Shown piece by piece: positions 36,155-46,650 of a stretch of DNA of 64,000 bases. How positions within the stretch are numbered: position 1 is the stretch's first letter; every line of letters starts with the position of its first letter. The notes beneath the pieces were generated by a model. The model made no database searches. It had not been told where the DNA came from and worked only from the letters and a program-made list of their open reading frames with translations. Position numbers and translations under genes: made by a program. The stretch is from NCBI GenBank assembly GCA_027579435.1, contig JANBPK010000865.1, positions 44,971 to 108,970 on the forward strand, given 5' to 3'. This DNA is from Candolleomyces eurysporus (taxonomy: Eukaryota > Basidiomycota > Agaricomycetes > Agaricales > Psathyrellaceae).

Positions 36155-37896
36155 GCCTGAGAGGTGAATGCCCCAGAGGGTAGGTGTAGTACAGAGAAAC
36201 GTAGCGTGGCGCTTAGTTGGCAGATGGTAAGTCGAGCAATTTCACAAGCGATTCGGAGCGTAGCCTGCTGCCGGCAACTGCCGAAGCGGACTGCAACTCG
36301 ACTGAAGAATTGAGATGTGGACAAGCCTTGAGCAATGAGCGCTTGAGCTTGCGAGGGTAACGAGCATGAAAAATGTGGTATGGAGTAAGACGTCGCGCCG
36401 GTATCGTTCTCAAGAGAAAAATAAGAGGAATACAAAAACTACAGTGTGTGGTTTGTTGAGTGAGTAGGAATCTGAGGGAATCACGATTCTGGAAGATTGC
36501 GATGAACGAACGGATGAACCGGACCACATGACTAATTAATTGATTGAGAGAAATGGAAAAGGATGTCACAAAGCTGCGCGGATAGTAAGGTAAATAAAAC
36601 GATGAAAGGCGACGGAAGGAAAAGTAAAAATAGCCTTTCAGACCGATACGAATCGACGAAAGATGAGAGCAGAGGAATAGTCTGAGCAATGAAAAGAAAG
36701 AAAACGAAAATTGCCGCCGATACACACTCCTATACCTGTCTCTCATCTGTCGACTTCATCGTAGTATCCTAGGATCAATTGCCCTCTATCCTCGACGATG
36801 ACTCTGCGAACTCCCCAGCCCACTGGGCTGTATTGTCGTCTCAGGCCCGCGGAGCTGGCGTCTTGAACATCCCTCCCTGACTCTGGTGACGAATAGGGAC
36901 ATAGGCTGGACCGTACTCCCCGCATACCCATGATGCTGCTGCTGTTGAGGTGGTGGCTGCGAGGGTTGCTGAGACATGCTCGATAACACCTCTCCAAATA
37001 CCGATGAAACCGATAACACCTCGCTGGGTGGCCGCATCAGTAAATTCGGGCTGATCTTACTGTGGCCTATCAATGTCGAAGTGTATGAGACTCACCTGTT
37101 TTAATAGTCCTAGGCCCCGTCTGAGTACTGGTTGTTGTTATAAATCATGGACTCGGCTTCGTTGGTAGTCACTTATACCGCGCAGTGGACGTAGCAGCCA
37201 AATCCAAAGCCTGCTTGCATGAAGGTCCGCTAGCCGCTCCCCATCTCGTCATTCATACCCCTACTGTGAACCCCATGTTGTCCCGAGTGACCGATCAATT
37301 GGTCGTTGAATCGTTCCCAATCACACCACAGGCATGCAGGATGCTCTCAATCGACGAAGACGACGACGCTCAGCCCAAGCCAACGAGGCTACCTCCGTGT
37401 CCGTGGTAATGGAGGTAATGGAAGTCTAGGAGCGGAAGGTCATACAACCCGGCCGACATTAGGCCCAGATACCCCAACTAAGTCGTCAACTGTTGTTTTT
37501 GCCTCTGTTGCTGCTGGGGAGACTGATTGGAAGATGAAGAGTCCAATGATGAAGGCAAAATCTAACGTGATATGAAGGGATCCGTGGGCAGAGAGATCGA
37601 GTGCCTCGAACTGGCCAGCGTCTGCGTTGGAAGCCTCGAATCCGTTCCTAGTTCTTCTGCTTCGAGCCCCTCATTCCCACTACCTCCTCCCTCTACCTCA
37701 GGCTACGCCGCCAGTGCTCGACCAGAAGAAGGACTGACACTGGCCATCAAAGACATTCTCCGATCTCTGAAATCCTCCCCCCAACTCTCCCGGCATCCAC
37801 CAGTTGCGGTTGTTGCTGTCGACGTTGCTCCCCTTGCGAAGATAGCTGTATAATGAACGGCGGGAACAGATGCAACACCCGCCCCACCGAGCTTTG
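36155..37896. other. Region between the two duplication copies
   Basis: About 1.7 kb. The minus-strand frame at 36213-36746 is rich in Phe/Ser/Arg and looks like an AT/GA-rich non-coding accident. A Gln/Pro-rich minus-strand frame (MSQQPSQPPPQQQQHHGYAG, near 36980) and another near 37750-37930 (HQQQGQSSVGR, QRRQQQPQLVDAG) could be remnants of a Gln-rich regulatory protein. On the plus strand 37572-37853 is open (SSSASSPSFPLPPPSTSGY). None forms a convincing gene. Confidence 0.35.
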
Positions 37897-39040
37897 GCCT
37901 TGCTGCTGGTGATCGAAGCCCGTAAATCCCAACGCATATTCCGTGAGCTATTTCCTCATGAACAAACCTCTCCGATCAATCGCTGAAAAACAGCAGAACA
38001 ACTCACCTTGGCCATAAGGCCAGAGTATTGAACGCGTCGAAGCCCTCGACGTCTACAATTCGCAAGGTCACGCTCCTGGCCTTTTTGATCGGCGTTAAGA
38101 AACGAATCTCGGCCGCGGAGCGTTGGCTTAGCTCAGTGGCCCGAGTCTCTGAAAGCAGCCAATACGGGCGGCACCCATAACGCAGGCGGAGCTAAAGATT
38201 TTCACACAGGCATAGATCGTGGGTCTGGCAAGGGTCTGGCCAAACATAGCTTCTCATCAGCTGCCTGAGGAACCTGGATGTGGTACAATTTTCTCTGTTT
38301 TGGTCATCTCCGAGGTATCATTGATAGACGTTACAGGTACGCTACTAACTACCGCTCTGCTGGGCTCTTAAATCCCCATTGTCCATGATAAACCCCGATA
38401 AGCACTTCTCGTCAGGATTGTCGGAACTAACTCCCGCTCTAGGTGAAACCCGGTATCTTCGATATCGCACGTACCTGCAATACAATGACTGTAACCAGTC
38501 GCAAAGATCAACTGGATTGGGCGGTGTTCACGGAAAAAGGTGTGGCAGTCATATGACATTAGGGCGCCCTCTACAGGCTCCCTCAACAGCTTTCAACAGC
38601 TATACTGATTGCATGTTTCAGCAGCTGCCAAGGAACCCACGGGTTCCGTACTGTGCAGTACATCGGACACCAACAGTGGGCGACAGAGATTGATTATCGT
38701 CCATCGTGTTCGAACGATGTCCCGATTCAAGTCGCGAAGGAGACTCAACCGCCTCTGAGTCTCGAGATTCGTATCTCTAGCCCTAGGAGCTCTTCCTTCC
38801 CACTCGCATTGATATGAAATTACCCTCGTATCTACGAATTTGTCCCAAGATAAAGTTTGGATCGTAATCACAGGCGCCAATCTTACCATCCCATGACCAC
38901 ATGCCTTACGCAACTTTGGTTCCAAAGAGAACCTTCGATGGCTTCTTCCGCCCTCGTTGCAACTCCCATGACCCGCGGGTAGCCTATTCAATACGATTAG
39001 GCACAAACAAACGGCCTCATGTCAAACCTTCCTGCCAACA

Positions 39041-39048
39041 TATATAAA
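39041..39048 (+). promoter_or_regulatory. TATA box of GWWWK-head gene, copy B
   Basis: TATATAAA lies about 205 bases before the ATG at 39246, matching the distance in copy A, and is preceded by the same conserved GGCCTCATGTCAAACCTT block. Confidence 0.6.
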
Positions 39049-39245
39049 GCGCTTTAGCCCCCATTCATGCTTCCCCCGTGGCCAGTGTGAGATCGGTTCC
39101 TACAGTTGGGTGCCAGTCGCACTCTGGATACGAGGAAAGCCTTCGACGCTATTTCTCCGTGGCTAGCCTTCATACCTCCCATCTATAATCTTGAATAGCA
39201 GCGTTCCTTCCACGATACAGTCCGCGTTATCGATTAGCGCCCATT

Positions 39246-40385
39246 ATGTCGACGACCGTTGTCACTGCCAATGCCACTCCAGCCGCAACTGGATATGGTC
39301 GTCCTAAAAGGCCTGGCTGGTGGTGGAAGAGGAGGAGGGAAAGAATGCGGGTTAGTAAATTCTCCGTGACTACATAATACTGTTCACCGATCTAAATTCA
39401 CTGAAGCAGGGGCGAGCTGAGGAAGAGCCAGTACAGGAAATTCCCAGTGGTGCTTATATCGAAGAGCTCCCGGACGATGCCACTGTGACTGAGGAGACCC
39501 TCGCCCCAGCCATTCAGGAGGATGGGAATGCTGGCGCGAAAGAAGAAGCCAAACAACAGAGGACTCAGACTCGGACTCGGACTCGGACTAAGCGGAGGAA
39601 CAATGGTACGAAGAACAAGGTGAGTTAGGCTTAAGATCCTCGGCTCATGAAGCTGGCCGCTGACGGCAAACGTTTATTCTTCTTTGTACTGGCAGAAGAA
39701 GGTCAAGGGCGATGCCACCGATGCCTCCATCACTGAGGATATTGAGGGAGAGGCACCAGCGTCAGAGGCGATCCCAGCTGGGCCTGTTCAAGAGTTTTTC
39801 GCGCAATATGAAGGCTTCGTTTACCGACCACGGGTGAAGCCAAATAAAGAATTTAACCGTCTAGGTCACATGATGAACTGGCAGCGAGGTGATGACGAGC
39901 GGAACTCTGCATGGAGGCAACTTGCCTCTGCGATGGCATTCCAGTTCGAGGAAAGGTATGGAAGCGACGTGAACGATTTAGGTGCATGGCAAAAACTATG
40001 CGAGAGGATCGGAATCACGCCTATTCCAAACGAACTAGAGGAGGCAAAAGAGGCAAGTGTCTTTACTTCGAGGGAGACCAGGAGCTTATGGATGATTCAA
40101 CAGGCCGTCTTGAACACTCACGTCAATTTGGTCGATCTGACGACCCTTCCGGAGAATGAAGAAATCACGATATTTGCGAGCGAACGGCAATTGAGCAAAT
40201 ACACCCGCGAGAGAAGCGCGATCTTTCCTAGATCCGATGCAGTTGCCAGTGGAACTTTGTTGCATTCGCTACTTCGTCGTATTACATTCCCGCCTCCTGC
40301 AGGATCGAGGAGAGATCTCAACGGTCGCATCATCCGCCCAAATCATCGAGACGAAGACGCCAGACCGCTTCCAGGATCAGATTGA
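39246..40385 (+). CDS. Basidiomycete protein of unknown function with GWWWK head and FFxQYxGFxYRP domain (copy B)
   Basis: Exons 39246-39350, 39410-39619 and 39696-40385. Exon 1 encodes MSTTVVTANATP and PKRPGWWWKRRRERMR. Exon 2 is disordered with a TRTRTRTKRRN repeat (runs of ACTCGG). Exon 3 has EFFAQYEGFVYRPRVKP, EFNRLGHMMNW, AMAFQFEERYG, AWQKLCERIGITPIPNELEE, NTHVNLVDLTTLP and LLRRITFPPPAGSRRD. At 40053-40103 a stretch begins GCAAGT and ends CAG where copy A has a GT-AG intron. It is 51 nt long and has no stop, so it is either a GC-AG intron or translated as 17 extra residues. A tail of about 20 residues goes beyond copy A. Function is unknown; probably nuclear, given the basic clusters (inference). 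Confidence 0.77.
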
Positions 40386-40408
40386 ATGTAGTGACTAGGT
40401 GTATACGA

Positions 40409-42099
40409 TCAGCTTGACAGGATAGATAAATTGTCCGTAATGAATACTTTCTTCCTTTTGTGTCTAAGAATTGAAATGGACGCCGACCGGCCAGACACTA
40501 CACACATAGACACATTCCCCAACGTAGGTTGGATTGCCGCAAAATGGTGCGTACCAACTGGCTCTGGCAGCCCGGGGGGACTCTTCGTCCCGACGCGTAG
40601 CACTGAAAAAGGCGCTGTGCGTTTTCCCTGTGTACAGCCGGACGGTCACAAGAGCTCCGCCGGAGGAGCCGAGCCATGCATCATTCAAAGGTTTGAGGTG
40701 TTTATTGTGCCATCGGAGATGGTAAGATGTAGGTAGCAAACGGAGTCATTTTCATGGTTCCAGTCAATTCGTCTGCATCGAGTCGAAGCCGAACACCCGA
40801 GCGTACGGTTCGTTTTGAAGTGACCTCCCAGGAGCACACGCAATCAAATACGCAAGAGTGAGCATTGCGCTTGAAAGGCGCAGGACAATATGTATGCGTG
40901 CCTCTATCCTGCGGCTAAAATGGGAGTTGGAGGGTGTGATTTGGAGAGCAGGGAAGAGGTCGCGTGTGGAGAACTGAGGAAGGGATGGGGAATCTAGATG
41001 AGAGCTTTTCGAGGGGAGAGAGCTGCCACATTTTACTGGACCCCTGGTGGTTGAGGCGAACAACACATCCCAGAGATGGTAGGTTAGAACACAATGTCGC
41101 AGGAATCCATGATCAGCACATCCTGCCAAGAAGTTTGAGCAATCTGAACCAGAGCATAAATATTGTCCGTTGACAAGATCCCATACCATGCAACCAGGCC
41201 CAACTTGTGTTAGCAAACGGTCTTCGTCAATCAGTAGCGTATCTAGAGAACTTCTAGAGCGGGTGTCAGTGAGCCTTTTTTGAATGCCGCTTCGCGAGAG
41301 CAAAGGCCAGCATCGTATATGTTAACGCCGCTAATGCAATCTCTTAACGCTGAGAATGAAAGGAATGTGTATTGTACATACCTCAGATTTAGGCTACCAT
41401 GGGGGAAGACGGCAATCGTTAGCCAGTCCACCTTGATCTCGTGCACAGACATCACTCGTGAAGTCGATCGTAACAGATGCGATATTGAGTGGGGACACGG
41501 CTTGCTGTCCCACCGCACTCATAGCTTGACGGTTGTTTCGGCCCCAAAGACAAGAAATCTTCCTCCTGGTACTAGGAAGAAACTAGTGCCGGCAAATGGC
41601 GAATCGGTATAGGTTTCAACACTGAGCCGGAGCTGGACAAGGAAGAACGTGAATCGTGGAAGCTTCCCAGCTTCTTACGTACACCACCAGCATGGGATTA
41701 AGCAAGCATGCTTCAGCTGAGGCCCATCGTCTCAATGACAGACCCAACGAAGAAGTGAGATCCAGACGCGGGTTGGTTGATGACATCGAACAGCGCGCGA
41801 CACGGCTGTACGGTAACAGATGAGTACAAAATCCAAAAGCAGTGAAGAAGGACTGACATGACTTTGGGAACGTACGTCTCTGGCTGCATAAGGTCAGTAA
41901 TTTGCATCTTGATCTTCACTAGGACTGGGACTTCATAAACGGGATGCTGCATCGTATCATACTCAAGAGCTTTCGAAGGGCTATAGAAGGTAGCGTTCAG
42001 ATACGAATCACTTGAGGCAAGCAGCTCGCACCCAAGATGTGGGAGTGTAAAGTAGTATCTGGGCTGCAAATCGTTGGCAAGTTTGCCTGCAGCCGGCAA
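40409..42099 (-). pseudogene. F-box-like pseudogene (copy B)
   Basis: This is the counterpart of the minus-strand F-box-like gene at 34443-36154, with parallel segments such as DTLLIDEDRLLTQVG, VWDLVNGQYLCSGSD and MQITDLMQP in place of the F-box helix. The F-box core VEIWTQITGYMLLRDVLSLSH of copy A is not preserved. After the conserved 32-nt intron near 41365-41396 the exon reads AAGAGATTGC where copy A has AAGGATCGC, one extra base that shifts the frame into TAG. Several further indels break the propeller body. No complete reading frame can be assembled without ignoring these, so I call it a pseudogene. Confidence 0.65.
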
Positions 42100-42191
42100 T
42101 TGCCGTGTGTATTACTGTGTCCCGACGTTTGACGGTCCTCTGCTCTACAATACAAGTATATATAATATATCACAATTAAAACACATAGAAA

Positions 42192-43962
42192 TCATACGCT
42201 CTCGTTTCCAGTTGGTGCAAACGACTGATACCGGCTTTCTCCCGCTTCCTCTTCCGTTGTCGTCGTCATTTTGATTGTCTCCGTCCCCTCTGTGGTCGAG
42301 AAATTGAGATCCGAGAGCGGTATTCCTTCGATAGGTTCTTCTTCGGTACTTGAGGCAGCCTTTCGAGCCTGGAGGATAATTCGCGTTGAGAGGATGGCGT
42401 GCACGACGCGTTGAAGGCTGCAGACAGTGGCGATAAGAGTCAGACCAACGCAACATCCCGAATATGAAGAAAGAGAGTGTCAAAAATCACACTTACATCG
42501 AAAATAGTCCAATATTTTCTTGCTAGAGATTTTGATGGGGTTAGAAAAGAGCTCCTGAGAGAGGAAGGTGATCGAAGGCCGGGCTTACAGAATTTGCTAC
42601 GATGTTAATGATACTCGCTAATGAAACCACTGGAAGTCAGAACGATATCATACTCGTCAGCGACCTGAGTACATGTCGGGAGTCAAGGAATGCACTTACT
42701 GAAAGTAAGAATGAAAAAAAAGGGTCCCATCACGATACAAAATCTTCAGTAGGGGAGTGAGTTGCTGATCGCGATATTTTGTCCATCCCGCGTAGAGCGT
42801 GATCGCCATAACGACTTAAGCCGCGAATGAGACATTCTGAAAGGAGGGGATAGTGTGAACACGCACTGATCTCGTGAATGAGTAACACAATGAATGCGAG
42901 GAAAAGAAGGCGGCCGTGTCCAGGTGTCTGCGCGAGTTGGCAACCATGGCTCCATATCGGTGGCGGTCCATCTCAATGAACGATATCAGTAGAAATTCAT
43001 CATCGAGATAATGACAAGCTTACAGGTCCAAGAATGTGTCGAAATGCCGAGGATGACAAACACAGCAAAGCATAGAAGCTAGAAGGCCCACCCAGAAATG
43101 CGTAAGGCTCATTCTCACCACGGGAGTGAGAGAAGGCCATACCACGTATTGGGTGATTAAATAGACCAGAAATTTTCGTGCACCGCCGATTAGTCCGCGA
43201 GTTCGTATTACGAGGATGGCCTCTGTCGACATGATCCCGATGCTTATGAGCCCTTGAACACAAGTCAGTTTTGGTACGTCGAGGGAAGCGGAGAGGAACT
43301 GGGGCGGTGGGCTCAGGGGACGTACAAGTGATGGCCTGATCGAGCCGTCTACATTGTTGAGTGAAGAACTTGACAGGCACATAGTCCGTGAGCAACGACA
43401 TCAGGGCATGGGCCGAAGAAGCGTACCTCAAGGGATCGACTCGTATTGAAATAAACTAGAATTTTTCGGGAAGTTCAGGTCTGGTCTTTATGGGAAAAGG
43501 TCTGAGGAGAAACTCACAAACGAACACCATCGGTACATCGATGAAAGGCAAATACCGTGCCAAAAAGAAGACGAGCTTGACGATATTCCATTCTCTCGGC
43601 CAGATAAGGGAGACCTGGATCAATTCTGTGTTAATTTATCTCGCGAATGAGGCGAGGCAATGTCCAACCTCCAGCTCCAAAGTGTAAAGGTAGTCGCAGA
43701 CCTATTGAAATTTGAGTTTACACGTCGAACAATCACGACTCTGTAACCAGTGTACTTACCAGCAAGGTTAAACTAACAACTGGGGGATCGAGGAGGCGTC
43801 AGATAGAGTTCGCGGAGTCGAAGATCGTAGAGACGGCGCATACCGGACATATACTGCTAGGCGTAAGTATATGCAAGGGTCGGATGTCAATGTCATGACC
43901 CTTACCTTGACAAGAGACGGCGCAAACCCAATCGAAACGACGCCCTCGACAGCCTCAGACAT
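42192..43962 (-). CDS. DUF6533 seven-helix membrane protein
   Basis: The start is at 43962 (MSEAVEGVVSIGFAPSLVK). Small exons join to QYMSVVSLTLLVCDYLYTLELEVSLIWP, then REWNIVKLVFFLARYLPFIDVPMVFV. This is the DUF6533 pattern (YDYLLTLxxEVxxIWxxxWxxxKxLFxxxRYLPFID) found at the N-terminus of basidiomycete multi-pass proteins. Further helices include WLISIGIMSTEAILVIRT, RLLFLAFIVLLIHEI and VVMAITLYAGW. The family-typical ILYRDGTLFFILTF and LQRVVHAILSTRIILQARK come next, followed by a polar acidic tail (STEEEPIEGIPLSDLNF) ending at 42192. About nine introns interrupt the gene. The topology resembles a seven-helix receptor, but no ligand or G-protein link is established for the family. It is not part of the flanking duplications. 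Confidence 0.78.
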
Positions 43963-44493
43963 CGACACTCCTCCTTCAACTTCAGCTCCTAGCTGGGTAA
44001 CAAGGAAACACGCACACGTAGGGGTGCATAAGTGGATGTAAAAAAAGTGAATGGGTTGTCAAGACAGTGTGCAAGCTCGTTCCCAGCGAACAGTGCGGAG
44101 CGTCAATATATTCAGTCAGCACAGTGACAGCAAACTTGTTCGGGGAGCCGTATTTATTCCAACTTCCACCGAAAACGGACCCACAGATATAGTCACTGAG
44201 GGCGGCTTCAGTCATCCTTCGTGGAGAATGTTGAGAGAATTCTCTTCTAGGGGATATAACAGTGTTAGATGAGCTAGATCATATTTTTGAAAGCTCTTAC
44301 TCAAGTTGGCAGACGCCGTTTCAAGGGAGGAAAAATTGCCAGGCGCCCAACCTAGTAGTATCTCTTGGCGATCCCCAGTTGCGGTCTTGGCGCTTCGAGA
44401 CTTTGCGGGCACAGCCACAGCCTAGACATTGCCATCATCCCTGATAATCCTGAACGACAACATTCAGACGTCATTCTCATTTCTCCAGATTTC
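43963..44493. other. Intergenic region
   Basis: Upstream of the first tandem F-box-like gene. A segment at about 44350-44490 (GCGGTCTTGGCGCTTCGAGACTT and on) recurs inside the second copy's leader at about 46375-46495, showing that part of this leader was also copied. No gene seen. Confidence 0.45.
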
Positions 44494-46323
44494 ATGATCT
44501 TCGACCCAGTTAAACAATTCCGCTTTTCAGAATTGCCTGAAGATGTGGGGATGCTGATATTTCAGCTCATCGCAGAAGCAGATGGGGAGACTGGGCGTTC
44601 TTGTGCCCTCGTATCACATAAAGTCAATGCCTGGTGGGTCAATCGTCGCAAGGACACGCTGGTCCAGTAATCACTCACATTTCCAAGGGCGGAACCCATC
44701 CTTTTTCGCAATATTGCAATAAGGAACGATGATCAACTGGCAAATTTCTATCGTCACTTCATTAGGAACTCGAGGTTGAGAAAACCTCGACAGTTCTTCG
44801 ACCTACATGTTAAATCCCTCATCCTCGTATTTGGCACCTACTTTGACACCTACGACATACATTTCGTGAGAACAATGGCTGTTCTCAAACTGTGTTCCAA
44901 CGTCGAGACCCTGGCTCTTCCAGGGGTTTTTGCACGTGCCAAACAGCGAAATGCCTTGCGAGATCTCCGCAAGTTCATGACATCCCCAGGCCTCTCACCA
45001 CGTCGACTTCATATAGGAAGCACTCTATTTCCTCGAGACCAGCTCCACTTCTCCCATCCTATCTTCCAGCGAGTAACGCACCTGGAATTCCTGTGTAAGG
45101 TGACCCACTCGGAGAAATGGGACTGGGGCACACTGCGATGCCTCGCACATCTAACCCACGTATCGCTATACTTTGCGTCTAATAGGGAGGGAGCGTGCTG
45201 CGAATGGGCTGGAGGAATTTCCGCTCTGTGCTCGCAGCATCTTCGCGTCTTTATTCTCTGGGTGGACTTGGATATTCGCCTACCCGAGGATCAAGTAGAA
45301 GCCATTCGTAGCGGTAGCATCGACTCGCGATTATTCCTTGGTTATGCGGACTTGGAGCCGGTCGACACCAGTGCTCTGGGACCGGACACGATGGCGCGCA
45401 CATACGGGGCTTTGATCTACCATAGAAATGTGCTGCAGAACGAGAGTCCTCACAGCTCCTCAGTTCGACAAAATTTCTGGGCTGACGCCGAAGACATCAT
45501 CGAGAGGCGTCGTCAAGTTAAACTGCAGGTAAGGCGCTTCGATCTTTCTGCGATTAGATAGTAGTTAACTTGCCTATCTGCAGCAGACCACATCCTAAAC
45601 CAGGGATATGCCTCCTGTCCAACGCTCAACGCTCAATACCCAACCGGCATGCAGATAAACCCATCCCCAGAAGACCACAGCAATTCTCCCATCCCCGGAT
45701 CTCTCAAGACGCCACACAAATATTGTCCACAGCAAATCTCGCTCAGTAAAATGGCACGCGGTACAAGACTTGACATGGTCAATCTGCTTTGTCTAGTGTT
45801 TATCCTCGGTCAAGTTGGAATCTCGTGACTGGGTGACTCTGTTTGCATCCATTCATGAATAGCGCCAACTTGTAGTCTGGACCCCCAACGTATCTTTTCT
45901 GTATCTACTGCCCACTCAAAATATATCTAAACCTATGATGTCCGTATCCTTTTTACGAATATAGCAGAGATTTACCTTTACCCCTCTCATCGGTAGCAGC
46001 CATGGCTGCGCTCCGTGACACGTACCTTGTACCTTCTATGAACCATGTCATTCACAGCCGAACAGTGAAATTGGCCGCTCATGTTCATCATGCTCGAGGC
46101 ACAGCTACTTCAGGAATGAAAGTATGAATGAGTCTCCTCCAGCCATACGTGTCGGACAATCGCAATCCCGAGCGCTCATGACCCGAATGCGGAATTCAAA
46201 CGGCGCGTTTTAAAGAAGTAAGAAAAGAATTATGTATCCATTGAATATGACTCCAGAGGAAGGACATGTAATGAGTAGGCAATTGGTATGAACTACGAAC
46301 TTGTCAAAACCTCTGGCGCTATA
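44488..46323 (+). repeat. Tandem duplication, first unit (F-box-like gene plus 3' flank)
   Basis: The unit begins at TTTCATGATCTTCGACCCAG and runs to ACTTGTCAAAACCTCTGGCG. The next unit begins again at TTTCATGATCTTCGACCCAG (about 46324). The 3' flank (GATATGCCTCCTGTCCAACG onward) matches the second unit nearly base for base, suggesting a fairly recent event. Confidence 0.8.
44494..45598 (+). CDS. F-box-like protein, tandem copy 1
   Basis: Exons 44494-44633, 44688-45528 and 45584-45598. The protein starts MIFDPVKQFRFSELPEDVG; FSELPEDVGMLIFQLIAEA is an F-box-like helix with the Leu-Pro head, followed by RSCALVSHKVNAW. The W codon is split by a phase-2 intron, and the next exon continues AEPILFRNIAIRNDDQL. 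The body has a leucine-rich layout (HVKSLILVFGT, CSNVETLALPG, MTSPGLSPRRLHIGS, VTHLEFLC, LRCLAHLTHVSLYF) with spacing like LRR-type substrate-binding regions, then AEDIIERRRQVKLQ and a tiny last exon QTTS. If the last intron is retained, the frame ends at 45561. The probable role is substrate selection for an SCF ubiquitin ligase, inferred from architecture only. Close paralogues lie at 46504 and 53221, and a relic lies near 60400. Confidence 0.75.
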
Positions 46324-46503
46324 TTTCATGATCTTCGACCCAGTTAAACAATTCCGCCTAGTATTATCTCACGGCGATCCCAGTTGCGGTCTTGGAGCTT
46401 CGAGACTTTGGCAGCCCAGGCGGGCACAGCCACAGCCTAGACATCCCTCCGAACGACAACATTCAGACGTCATCCTCATTTCTCCAGATTTGCTCCAGAT
46501 TTC
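45599..46503. other. Duplicated 3' flank and rearranged leader
   Basis: This is the 3' flank of copy 1 (matched at 47723-48443), ending with about 30 bases identical to the last codons of RPN9 at 46294-46323. The leader of copy 2 follows: a stub of the N-terminal coding region (MIFDPVKQFRL at 46328) and a copied piece of upstream sequence. No separate gene. Confidence 0.55.
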
Positions 46504-46650
46504 ATGATCTTCAACCCAGTTAAAAAATTCCAAAAGATCTTCAAGCCAGACAACAAATCCCAAAAGATCTTCAAGCCAGGCAACAAACCCCAAAAGATCT
46601 TCAACCCAGACAACAAATCCCAAGAGATCTTCAACCCAGACAACAAATTC
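46501..46650 (+). repeat. Five-unit 30-bp in-frame tandem repeat
   Basis: Units are 46501-46530 (founder, with TTCATGATCTTCAACCCAG), 46531-46560, 46561-46590, 46591-46620 and 46621-46650. Each encodes a decapeptide of the type (K/E)IF(K/N)P(D/G)NK(S/P)Q. The paralogue at 44494 has one unit, so the array arose after the tandem duplication. Confidence 0.9.

Larger units (their letters stand above)
31968..36290 (+). repeat. Segmental duplication, copy A (about 4.3 kb, direct)
   Basis: The block pairs with 37897-42108 in the same orientation. Shared landmarks in order are: GCCTTGCT..GGTGATCGA at the left edge; GGAGCTAA.GATT near 32300; the GGCCTCATGTCAAACCTT-TATA promoter near 33090; the GWWWK-head gene; the convergent F-box-like gene; and GCCGGCAA.TGCCG near 36270. 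Copies are clearly alignable but diverged, with many small indels, so the event is not recent. Boundaries are approximate. Confidence 0.8.
37897..42108 (+). repeat. Segmental duplication, copy B (about 4.2 kb, direct)
   Basis: Same-orientation counterpart of 31968-36290, with landmarks in the same order and spacing. The first gene is intact here; the convergent F-box-like gene is a pseudogene. Boundaries are approximate, judged from the loss of visible similarity after GCCGGCAATTGCCG near 42105. Confidence 0.8.

Noticed and set aside
36213..36746. 177-codon minus-strand frame rich in Phe, Ser and Arg
   Set aside because: It looks like a by-product of GA-rich/AT-rich sequence; no domain, no homologous frame in the other duplication copy.
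36786..37073. Gln/Pro-rich minus-strand frame (MSQQPSQPPPQQQQHHGYAG)
   Set aside because: Could be the remnant of a transcription factor, but no DNA-binding motif or coherent exon chain was found; kept only as a note in the region entry.
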